Shown here: positions 1 through 4,643 of the stretch, in pieces
How the letters are laid out: each line of letters begins with the position of its first letter
How positions within the stretch are numbered: the stretch's first letter is position 1
DNA from: Erysipelotrichaceae bacterium
GTDB taxonomy: Bacteria > Bacillota_I > Bacilli_A > Erysipelotrichales > Coprobacillaceae
Length of the DNA: 11,619 nucleotides
Reading direction: 5' to 3'
NCBI GenBank assembly: GCA_021200395.1
Contig: JAJQGQ010000091.1
Location: forward strand, 1 to 11,619
Notes under the pieces: generated by a model
What the model was told of the DNA's origin: nothing
The model's input: the letters and a program-made list of their open reading frames with translations, nothing else
Database searches by the model: none
Translations under genes and position numbers: made by a program

Positions 1-2
1 TA

Positions 3-1676
3 ATGGGGTATCCGTGTTCATCGTTACATTGTATCAACGAGAGTAGGGCAACGGATCCCGCATGTGGCAGTGGGAACTTCCTGACTGAAACATATATTTC
101 ACTTCGTAAACTAGAAAATGAAGCTATTGAATTTAGTCAAGTTGGTGGACAATTTCAAATGGCTTTTGAAGGTGATTTAAACCCTATTAAGGTATCTATT
201 AATCAATTCTATGGTATTGAAATCAATGATTTTGCAGTTGTTGTTGCAAAAACTGCATTATGGATTGCTGAACATCAAATGATGAAAGAAACTGAAAAAA
301 TATTAATAGGTCTCAATGATGATTTTCTACCTCTTCATACTTATGCTAATATTGTTGAAGGTAATGCATTAAAAATGAATTGGAATGATGTTGTTGATAA
401 AAGAGATTTGAATTATATTATGGGTAATCCACCTTTTATTGGTGCTTCAAATATGGATAAAAAGCAGAAAAAAGAATTAATGGAAATATTTAAAGATACG
501 AAAAAGTCGGGTGATTTAGATTATGTAACAGGCTGGTATAAAATAGCTAGTAACTATATGAATCAAAGTAAAATACAATGTGCATTTGTTTCCACAAATT
601 CTATTTGTCAAGGAGAGCAACCTACAATTTTTTGGAAACCTCTAATGAACAAAGGAATAAAAATAAATTTTGCATATCGAACTTTTGTATGGAATAGTGA
701 AGCAAATTCAATGGCACATGTCCATTGTATTATAGTCGGTTTTTCATATATGGAGAAAAAAGATAAATTTATTTTTGAAAACAACAAAAAAAAGATAGTC
801 AATCATATAAATGGACAATTACTAGATATTGATGATATTTTCATTGAGAGTTTTTCTAAACCATTATGTAATAAAACAAAAATGATAAGAGGAAGTTCAC
901 CTTGTGATAATGGCAATTATAGTTTAACTTTAGAAGAAAAAAACGATATATTATCAAAATATCCTGAATTAGAAGTTTGTATAAAAGAATATATAGGTGC
1001 AAAAGAATTTATTAATAGGATTCCAAGATATTGTTTTTGGTTTAAAGGTATTGATCCAAAAATTTATAGAAATAACCCTGAAATTAAGCAAAGAATTGAA
1101 AATGTAAAAAATTTTAGACTTTCTAGAACAAAAAAAGCAACTGTGCTTTTAGCTCAAACGCCTTTAAAATGGGAGGCAGACAGATATAATGGAAAAGATT
1201 ATATATTAATTCCTCGTGTGTCATCACAAAGAAGAGAATATATTCCTATTGGATTTATGGATGGTAATACAATTGGTAATGACGCTGTACAATTGATTCC
1301 CAATGCTACATTATATGATTTTGGAATTCTTAATTCAAATATTCATATGGTTTGGATGAGAATGGTTGCTGGTAGATTAAAAAGTGATTACAGATATTCT
1401 AACTTAGTTTATAATAGTTTTGCTTGGCCTGACCCTTCAGAAAATCAAATTGAGAATATCAAAAATTCAGCTCAAGAGATATTGGATGCAAGAAATTTAT
1501 ATCCTGATTCATCACTTGCTGATTTATATGATCCAGATTATATGCCTGAAGAGTTAAGAAAAGCTCATAAAGATAACGATAAAGCAGTTATGAAAGCTTA
1601 TGGTTTTGAAAAAAATATGAGTGAAGCCGATATTGTTTCAGAACTTATGAAAATGTATCAAGAATTAACAAAATGA
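3..1676 (+). CDS. DNA adenine methyltransferase, MmeI/YeeA-like, 5'-truncated at window edge
   Basis: The visible 557 residues form the catalytic and C-terminal part of a class I SAM-dependent DNA methyltransferase. Motif I DPACGSGNF is at about residues 18-26, a motif II-like stretch (GIEINDFAVVVAKTALW) at 71-87 and the catalytic NPPF at 142-145. This motif order is that of the gamma class (N6-adenine). After about residue 150 comes the region that carries target recognition in MmeI/YeeA-type enzymes, with REYIPIGF near residue 412. Such proteins usually have about 300 further residues before motif I. Here the frame is open to the first base of the window and the first ATG is only 15 codons before motif I, so the true start lies outside or was lost. 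No nuclease motif or restriction partner is visible. A strong terminator follows 15 nt after the stop. It could be an orphan methyltransferase or the remaining part of a type IIG-like enzyme. The family call is firm, the exact type is not. Confidence 0.85.
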   Translation: MGYPCSSLHCINESRATDPACGSGNFLTETYISLRKLENEAIEFSQVGGQFQMAFEGDLNPIKVSINQFYGIEINDFAVVVAKTALWIAEHQMMKETEKILIGLNDDFLPLHTYANIVEGNALKMNWNDVVDKRDLNYIMGNPPFIGASNMDKKQKKELMEIFKDTKKSGDLDYVTGWYKIASNYMNQSKIQCAFVSTNSICQGEQPTIFWKPLMNKGIKINFAYRTFVWNSEANSMAHVHCIIVGFSYMEKKDKFIFENNKKKIVNHINGQLLDIDDIFIESFSKPLCNKTKMIRGSSPCDNGNYSLTLEEKNDILSKYPELEVCIKEYIGAKEFINRIPRYCFWFKGIDPKIYRNNPEIKQRIENVKNFRLSRTKKATVLLAQTPLKWEADRYNGKDYILIPRVSSQRREYIPIGFMDGNTIGNDAVQLIPNATLYDFGILNSNIHMVWMRMVAGRLKSDYRYSNLVYNSFAWPDPSENQIENIKNSAQEILDARNLYPDSSLADLYDPDYMPEELRKAHKDNDKAVMKAYGFEKNMSEADIVSELMKMYQELTK

Positions 1677-1691
1677 TATTAAAAATAAATT

Positions 1692-1722
1692 AAATGGAGT
1701 AACTAGTTAAGTTACTCCATTT
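1692..1722. terminator. bidirectional intrinsic terminator between methyltransferase and decayed gene
   Basis: A perfect 12-bp stem (AAATGGAGTAAC / GTTACTCCATTT) with a 7-nt loop lies just after the methyltransferase stop. A-rich sequence precedes it and T-rich sequence follows, so it can end transcripts from both sides. The decayed minus-strand gene stops 4 nt to the right. Confidence 0.85.
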
Positions 1723-1726
1723 CTTG

Positions 1727-2258
1727 TTATTCAAATATGATATTAGTTCTTAAATATTCTCCTCTAAATGGTGGTTCCCAATTATTAATGAAATCATCAA
1801 CACTATGCAATTTATCAATTAAATTGTATCCTCTTTCTATATTGATATCTTCAGAAAACCAAATGTCTTTCTCAAATGAAATTTGTAATCCATCTACCAT
1901 TTCAAAAATAATACCTCTAGTAAGATATACATCATATTGTAAATCATTATTACTGAATAATTTTTGACTTTACAGGAGTAACTATCAAAGATTGATCTTT
2001 AATAAAAGAATGAATGTCTTGATCATTTGCTTTATTTATTTTAAAGACTCCAACATCATCTGGAGCTCCATAATAATCTCTTACTTGAATTGAATTAGTT
2101 ATTGCATAAATATCATCTTCAATATAAATACCTACTATCTTATATACTGAATTTGATTATAAAACAGGGTCATGCTTATAATAATTTAAAGTTTTGCCTA
2201 TTATATCTGTAAATAATTCTTTATTGTTTATAACTATCCTATCGTCTATTGTAATCAT
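1727..2258 (-). pseudogene. decayed gene for an unrecognised protein of about 176 residues
   Basis: Reading the minus strand from ATG at 2258, with ribosome site GGAGTG at 2265-2270 and a 6-nt gap, gives a coding-like protein (MITIDDRIVINNKELFTD...). It hits TAA at 2157-2159 (codon 34), continues in the same frame with natural-looking sequence (YKIVGIYIEDDIYAI..., DYYGAPDDVGVFKI...), then needs a one-base shift. The shift falls in an A5 run at 1961-1965: removing one A restores VKSKLFSNNDLQYDVYLTRG and an open frame to the stop at 1727-1729. The tail (FEKDIWFSEDINIERGYNLI...) is acidic and soluble-looking, without membrane segments. I do not recognise the family. Size, acidity and position beside a methyltransferase would fit an immunity or accessory protein, but that is a guess. 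Two independent lesions make loss of function likely. Confidence 0.75.
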
Positions 2259-2346
2259 TGTTTACACTCCAATCTATTATCTAAATATAATCTTAACAGA
2301 TATTATTGTTTGATAAAATATTAATTATCTAATCATGTTAAAGTAA

Positions 2347-2491
2347 TTATTCACTGTATAAATTGCCACCTATAAAAAATGGTGCAAATAGGCCAGCTAA
2401 AACAGATGTTAAAAATAGAGATATTTCTTTCTTTAAATGCCAAAAAGCCACACATCATAGCAAGAATCAATATGTAGCATAGTGTCGAAAA
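2347..2491 (-). pseudogene. remnant of a membrane-protein C-terminus
   Basis: On the minus strand this stretch reads FSTLCYILILAMMCGFLAF, then after a one-base shift in the repetitive AAAGAAAGAAA tract reads EISLFLTSVLAGLFAPFFI and GGNLYSE before TAA at 2347-2349. Both halves look like transmembrane helices, as in the last spans of a membrane protein, but there is no start codon context and a TAA sits immediately upstream of the first half. I see it as an eroded fragment. The parent family is not recognisable, and a chance open stretch in AT-rich DNA cannot be fully excluded. Confidence 0.35.
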
Positions 2492-2633
2492 TTATTGTAT
2501 GGTAGCAATAAGATTTTGGAGCAATTTCAAAATCTAGTTCGAAAGGAAATATGGCTATGTTTGGCTCATTTGGAGGTCAGACATTGATGGATTGAGGTTT
2601 CTAAATCTAAACTGAAGAAAGGACTCCATATCG

Positions 2634-2693
2634 ATGGAATATCTTATTATTCTGTTTTTGATCTTAGTGGTATTGGTTAAAATCCTCGGATAG
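2634..2693 (+). CDS. 19-residue hydrophobic peptide, putative type I toxin
   Basis: ATG at 2634, preceded by AAAGGA at 2618-2623 (10-nt gap), starts a peptide MEYLIILFLILVVLVKILG that is almost entirely one hydrophobic helix with one late lysine. Such 18-35 residue single-span peptides are typical of type I toxins (Ibs, Fst and TxpA-type), which insert in the membrane and depolarise it. The context supports this. A perfect terminator hairpin follows 60 nt after the stop, and a convergent minus-strand promoter at 2829-2857 would make an antisense RNA over the 3' region of the transcript. No clear promoter was found for the peptide transcript. The ORF is very short, so its reality depends mainly on this architecture. 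Confidence 0.5.
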   Translation: MEYLIILFLILVVLVKILG

Positions 2694-2707
2694 TTTCGCG
2701 GATATAC

Positions 2708-2741
2708 TGCAATACATTTAACCTTAATCATTGACATGTCT
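2708..2741 (+). repeat. direct repeat copy 1 (left type I module)
   Basis: TGCAATACAT followed by TTAACC, then AATCATT and TGTCT. The same order recurs at 2788-2822 on the other side of the terminator hairpin. It lies in the 3' untranslated region of the putative toxin transcript. Confidence 0.6.
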
Positions 2742-2753
2742 GCCTCAAGAACG

Positions 2754-2788
2754 TGAAAGAGAGTGTTGGCGCACTCTCTTTCATTTTT
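2754..2788. terminator. intrinsic terminator of left type I module
   Basis: A perfect 12-bp stem (TGAAAGAGAGTG / CACTCTCTTTCA) with loop TTGGCG is followed by TTTTT on the plus strand. The AT-rich base of the stem could also stop a minus-strand RNA, giving a shared 3' end for toxin and antisense transcripts. Confidence 0.85.
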
Positions 2789-2820
2789 GCAATACATATA
2801 ACCCGACAATCATTTCTTGT
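2754..2820 (-). ncRNA. predicted antisense RNA of left type I module
   Basis: A sigma-A-like promoter on the minus strand (TTGACT at 2852-2857, 17-bp spacer, TAATAT at 2829-2834) would start a transcript near 2820. It would end at the hairpin at 2754-2783, giving about 66 nt. Its 5' part copies the complement of the direct repeat at 2788-2822, so besides pairing through the shared hairpin it could pair with the first repeat copy in the toxin transcript. Prediction from promoter, repeat and terminator only. Confidence 0.5.
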
Positions 2821-2822
2821 CT
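2788..2822 (+). repeat. direct repeat copy 2 (left type I module)
   Basis: Starts with the same TGCAATACAT as 2708-2717 and continues with ATAACC, AATCATT and TGTCT in the same order with small differences. It covers the predicted 5' end of the minus-strand antisense RNA. Confidence 0.6.
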
Positions 2823-2828
2823 ACGATT

Positions 2829-2857
2829 ATATTACAACTTCAATATCACAAAGTCAA
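2829..2857 (-). promoter_or_regulatory. promoter of left antisense RNA
   Basis: Minus-strand TTGACT (2852-2857), 17-bp spacer, TAATAT (2829-2834). An overlapping TATAAT at 2826-2831 would need a 20-bp spacer. There is no protein gene for it to drive to the left. Confidence 0.6.
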
Positions 2858-3017
2858 CATTAAACTCACGAACTAGACTTAAATGAAAAATTAAATTCCA
2901 CTTTAAATAATAAAAAAGAAAACTATAATACTTCAAGATTCGAAAAATTAATTGTTATAAAAATAAAAAAATCAAAATGAATCTTTATGTGTCCTATAAA
3001 AGCGTAAGAAAAATATA

Positions 3018-3047
3018 TTGTATGATGATATTATTAAATATGATATA
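3018..3047 (+). promoter_or_regulatory. probable promoter of Fst-like toxin transcript
   Basis: TTGTAT at 3018-3023, then an AT-rich -10 region: TATGAT at 3039-3044 (15-bp spacer) or TGATAT at 3041-3046 (17 bp). It would start an RNA near 3053 with a leader of about 40 nt. The exact -10 is uncertain. Confidence 0.45.
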
Positions 3048-3087
3048 AGAACATTGTTGTCGCACCTAATCTGGCAGCAGAAAGGGG

Positions 3088-3116
3088 GTGTAAGCATGGA
3101 AATCATCATTTCTCTT
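3088..3116 (+). repeat. direct repeat a over toxin ribosome site and start codon
   Basis: GTGTAAGCATGGAA (14 nt) and TCATTTCTCTT (11 nt), separated by 4 nt, recur at 3232-3259 with a 3-nt separation. This copy covers the end of the ribosome binding site and the ATG of the 27-residue peptide, so RNA pairing here would block translation. Confidence 0.85.
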
Positions 3117-3179
3117 AGTGTTTCCATCGTAGCAGGTATAATAGCCTATTATATTTGCAAATGGCTTGATGGAAAGTAA
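3096..3179 (+). CDS. Fst-like type I toxin, 27-residue membrane peptide
   Basis: ATG at 3096 follows the strong site AAAGGGGG (3081-3088). The peptide begins MEIIISLSVSIVAG, continues IIAYYICKWL and ends DGK. It has one hydrophobic segment with a conserved-looking small-residue kink (VAG) and a C-terminal aromatic/basic WLD edge, the shape of the Fst/Ldr superfamily (short N-terminus, membrane span, Trp-Leu, charged tail). In Fst systems the peptide damages the membrane when the unstable antisense RNA is lost. The surroundings match the par plan: a leader of about 40 nt, repeat over the start codon, repeat again beyond the ORF, bidirectional hairpin terminator and a convergent strong promoter. 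It is somewhat more GC-rich than its surroundings. Assignment rests on architecture and peptide shape, since sequence identity to known Fst members is low. Confidence 0.75.
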   Translation: MEIIISLSVSIVAGIIAYYICKWLDGK

Positions 3180-3185
3180 CGACAA

Positions 3186-3232
3186 CAAAGCAAAGAAAAC
3201 CCTAGAGAGGCAACTCTAGGGTTTTCGCTTTG
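3186..3232. terminator. bidirectional terminator shared by toxin and antisense RNAs
   Basis: Core stem AAAACCCTAGAG / CTCTAGGGTTTT (3196-3207 with 3214-3225), loop AGGCAA. It extends by a G-C pair and, after a bulged AAA, by CAAAGC / GCTTTG. The A4/T4 at the stem base can serve as a U-run on either strand, as in par-type modules. Confidence 0.85.
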
Positions 3233-3262
3233 TGTAAGCATGGAATGCTCATTTCTCTTGTC
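3196..3262 (-). ncRNA. predicted antitoxin antisense RNA (RNA II-like)
   Basis: From the minus-strand promoter at 3269-3297 a transcript should start near 3262, run through the complement of direct repeat b and end at the shared hairpin, for a length of about 66 nt. In the Fst/par system RNA II is of similar size and pairs with the toxin mRNA at the repeats and the terminator loop. Here its first 25 or more bases are complementary to the toxin ribosome site and start codon. No transcript data are available. The call follows from the promoter, repeats and terminator. Confidence 0.7.
3232..3259 (+). repeat. direct repeat b, encodes the seed of the antisense RNA
   Basis: Same 14-nt GTGTAAGCATGGAA and 11-nt TCATTTCTCTT blocks as 3088-3116. 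Lies between the shared terminator and the minus-strand promoter. The ATG inside it opens no sizeable reading frame. Confidence 0.85.
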
Positions 3263-3268
3263 AAAAGC

Positions 3269-3297
3269 ATTATAACATAGTTGTTTTGACAAATCAA
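3269..3297 (-). promoter_or_regulatory. promoter of antitoxin RNA
   Basis: Minus-strand TTGATT (3292-3297), exactly 17-bp spacer, perfect TATAAT (3269-3274). It is stronger than the toxin promoter, as expected for an excess antisense RNA. Confidence 0.75.
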
Positions 3298-3347
3298 TTA
3301 TATCGTTTTTTTATTTTTTTATTATATCGTTTTTTTATTTTTTTATT
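3297..3347 (+). repeat. 24-bp tandem repeat, two copies
   Basis: The unit TATCG, T7, A, T7, ATTA is present at 3301-3324 and again from 3325, identical up to 3347. It ends exactly at the -35 box of the antitoxin promoter, so on the minus strand it is an A-rich tract just upstream, like an UP element. Copy number could vary by slippage. Confidence 0.85.
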
Positions 3348-3367
3348 CATTATTTAATTTTAAAGTG

Positions 3368-3543
3368 TGTATACATTTTATGTATACATACGTTTACAAA
3401 AATGTTACAAATATCTTTAAAAATCTAAATATCTAATTCCTATGATAAATTCAAAAGAAAATCAACGTTGTTGATTTGTCCCAACGAGTTTTTGGTGACA
3501 TAAAAGTCATCAAAACACCTTATCCTGCTAAATATGTATACAT
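3368..3543. repeat. three copies of the palindromic 9-mer TGTATACAT
   Basis: Copies lie at 3368-3376, 3381-3389 and 3535-3543, and another palindrome (ATACATGTAT, 3548-3557) follows the last. The first two are 13 bp apart. They may be binding sites for a regulator or relics of a mobile element; AT-rich chance occurrence is possible. Confidence 0.4.
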
Positions 3544-3590
3544 TTTTATACATGTATAATTAAATAACTTTAAGGAAGTTGATGAAATAA
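3451..3590 (-). ncRNA. candidate small RNA with possible 19-residue peptide
   Basis: A near-consensus minus-strand promoter (3597-3625) would start an RNA near 3590. A perfect 8-bp stem with a 3-nt loop (AAATCAAC-AAC-GTTGATTT on the minus strand, positions 3459-3477) followed by TCTTTTG could end it near 3451, giving about 140 nt. Inside is an ORF from ATG at 3510 to TGA at 3451 (MTFMSPKTRWDKSTTLIFF), with AAGGTG 5 nt before the start. The ORF overlaps the hairpin, so either the RNA or the peptide may be the product. No family recognised. Confidence 0.35.
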
Positions 3591-3596
3591 ATAGAT

Positions 3597-3625
3597 ATAT
3601 TAATATCTTTTAATACAATTGTCAA
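3597..3625 (-). promoter_or_regulatory. strong minus-strand promoter inside gene-free region
   Basis: TTGACA (3620-3625), 17-bp spacer, TAATAT (3597-3602). A perfect 12-bp palindrome GGTCATATGACC at 3635-3646 sits about 10 bp upstream of the -35, where an activator could bind. No conventional gene lies downstream. Confidence 0.6.
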
Positions 3626-3704
3626 TTATTTTGTGGTCATATGACCGCGTTTTAAATGTTGCCACATCAATTTTTACTATATGAATTATTATTTAGTAAG
3701 ATTT

Positions 3705-3741
3705 AAAAGAGTTCTAACTCATTAGCGAGTAGAACCCTTTT
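3705..3741 (-). terminator. intrinsic terminator after Cys-cluster gene
   Basis: On the minus strand AAAAGGGTTCTA-CTC pairs with GAG-TTAGAACTCTTTT (one C-A-type mismatch and a one-base offset) around loop GCTAAT, and the 3' arm ends in TTTT. It begins 6 nt after the stop of the gene at 3748. Confidence 0.7.
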
Positions 3742-3747
3742 AGATAG

Positions 3748-4059
3748 TTATTTTTCTTTTTTTCTTACTTCCCATAATCTAAATGTTTGTAGATATGTGC
3801 AATCTTTAGGTAAAGTAGGATTAAATAAAACTCTAAATAAATTGACTTTTTTACAATATCGACATTTTTGAAAACGTTGTTCATAGACTCTACATCTATT
3901 TGTTTCAGTATCCAAATAATCACAAGGACTATTATAATGAATAATGACTTCGCCATTCTCTCCTAAAGAACGAGAATAACAGCATTTACCACAACAATTG
4001 CATAATGCATCCCAATTTTTATGCCATTTAAGCCATGCTTTTATAATATCAATGATCAT
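3748..4059 (-). CDS. YkgJ/YcgN-like cysteine-cluster protein
   Basis: A 103-residue protein with ten cysteines: C20, CC22-23, CC26-27 (CNCCGKCC), C46 (PCDYLD), C56 (CRVYEQRF), C66 and C69 (CRYC) and C87 (LPKDCTYL). This spacing, with the PC-YLD and C-VYE-RP/F-C signatures and the LP-C-YL end, is the zinc/iron-chelating YkgJ/YcgN (UPF0153) family, small cytosolic proteins thought to bind an Fe-S cluster or metal. Biochemical function is unknown. The start is taken at ATG 4059, with GAGGTG at 4066-4071 and a 6-nt gap. A GTG 9 nt upstream overlaps that site and is less likely. It is divergent from an Rrf2-type regulator, a family that often senses Fe-S or redox state, which fits a metal-binding target. 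A consensus promoter and an inverted repeat precede it. Confidence 0.8.
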   Translation of the reverse strand: MIIDIIKAWLKWHKNWDALCNCCGKCCYSRSLGENGEVIIHYNSPCDYLDTETNRCRVYEQRFQKCRYCKKVNLFRVLFNPTLPKDCTYLQTFRLWEVRKKEK

Positions 4060-4071
4060 GTATATCACCTC

Positions 4072-4102
4072 ATATAATGTAATTTGAATAATTACATTAT
4101 AT
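4072..4102. promoter_or_regulatory. 31-bp inverted repeat, candidate Rrf2 operator
   Basis: ATATAATGTAAT (4072-4083), 7-bp spacer TTGAATA, then ATTACATTATAT (4091-4102), a perfect 12-7-12 dyad. The right arm covers the -10 box of the Cys-cluster gene, and the left arm would be in its leader. A bound dimer would block that promoter. As RNA it could also fold as a leader hairpin. The adjacent divergent Rrf2 gene makes it the likely ligand. Confidence 0.6.
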
Positions 4103-4124
4103 TTTATGATAAAAGTTATGTCAA
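4096..4124 (-). promoter_or_regulatory. promoter of Cys-cluster gene
   Basis: Perfect consensus on the minus strand: TTGACA (4119-4124), 17-bp spacer, TATAAT (4096-4101). So strong a promoter would need repression, which the overlapping inverted repeat could supply. Confidence 0.8.
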
Positions 4125-4133
4125 GGATGTCAA

Positions 4134-4162
4134 TTGATTATGTGAGTCAAATCTGTTATACT
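4134..4162 (+). promoter_or_regulatory. promoter of Rrf2-type regulator gene
   Basis: TTGATT (4134-4139), 17-bp spacer, TATACT (4157-4162), giving a start near 4169 and a short leader that contains the ribosome site AGAGGTG (4172-4178). Confidence 0.7.
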
Positions 4163-4185
4163 TTTGCTAAGAGAGGTGTTTTTTT

Positions 4186-4614
4186 ATGCGTGTCAGCAAG
4201 CGTTTTCCCATGGCTATTCATTCATTACTTTATGTTGCTGTTTTATCAAAGCAAATGCGTGTTACTAGTACGTTAGTAGCTGATAGTATTGGTTCTAATC
4301 CTGTTATTGTTAGGAATTTATTTCTTGATTTATCTAAGAATGGTTTATTAGTAGCATCTGCTGGTAAAAATGGTGGTGTTACTTTGGCTAAAGAGCCAAA
4401 GGATATGACGTTATGGGATGTATATCAAGCTGTTGAAAGTAATGATGTGGAAGATGTTTTTAAAATATATGAAGGGAATGTTGATTGTCTTGTTGGTAAA
4501 AATATCTATCAGTTACTTTATCCTCATATGGAATCAGCTCTAGAAGCTTTAAGCAACAACATGAATCAAATTACAATCCAAACATTACTTGATGAACTGA
4601 ATACCAAAATATAA
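4186..4614 (+). CDS. Rrf2-family transcriptional regulator
   Basis: 142 residues, the usual Rrf2 size. The N-terminus (RFPMAIHSLLYVA) is the first Rrf2 helix. The winged helix-turn-helix spans about 26-69, with recognition region SIGSNPVIVRNLFLDLSKNG and the wing AGKNGGVTLAK, followed by the family's DMTLWDVYQAVE dimer-helix start (73-84). The sequence resembles the YwnA branch. The three clustered cysteines that hold the Fe-S cluster in IscR/NsrR are absent; only C101, in the conserved DCLVGKNI position, remains. It may therefore sense thiol stress or a ligand instead. It is divergent from the Cys-cluster gene and probably controls it and itself through the inverted repeat at 4072-4102. ATG 4186 follows AGAGGTG by 7 nt. 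It converges with the oxidoreductase operon over a shared terminator, so control of that operon is not implied. Confidence 0.9.
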   Translation: MRVSKRFPMAIHSLLYVAVLSKQMRVTSTLVADSIGSNPVIVRNLFLDLSKNGLLVASAGKNGGVTLAKEPKDMTLWDVYQAVESNDVEDVFKIYEGNVDCLVGKNIYQLLYPHMESALEALSNNMNQITIQTLLDELNTKI

Positions 4615-4639
4615 GCCTTGTATACAAGATACAAGGCTT
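4613..4639. terminator. bidirectional terminator between regulator and oxidoreductase operon
   Basis: Perfect 11-bp stem AAGCCTTGTAT / ATACAAGGCTT with a 5-nt loop overlaps the last base of the regulator gene. T-runs on both strands (TTTATTA; TTATAT on the other side) let it serve both converging genes. Confidence 0.85.
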
Positions 4640-4643
4640 TTTA

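Noticed and set aside
608..802. Minus-strand open frame of 64 codons inside the methyltransferase
   Set aside because: Antisense shadow of a well supported coding region.
1737..1967. Plus-strand open frame of 76 codons
   Set aside because: It is antisense to the decayed minus-strand gene at 1727-2258, has no ribosome site and lies inside that gene's best protein-like frame.
2492..2680. Plus-strand frame that is open except for one TGA (KLLYGSNKILEQ..., later KKGLHIDGISYYSVFD)
   Set aside because: It looks somewhat protein-like and might be a transposase relic, but there is no start, no recognisable family, and it competes with the better supported 19-residue ORF in another frame.
2555..2809. 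Minus-strand open frame of 84 codons
   Set aside because: It runs through the perfect terminator hairpin at 2754-2783 and opposite the small toxin ORF, with no ribosome site. It is a by-product of the structure there.
3100..3300. Direct repeats as a minimal CRISPR array
   Set aside because: Only two copies with an ORF and a terminator between them. The arrangement is that of a type I toxin-antitoxin module.
3765..3956. Minus-strand open frame of 63 codons
   Set aside because: Out-of-frame shadow of the Cys-cluster gene, without its own ribosome site or family features.
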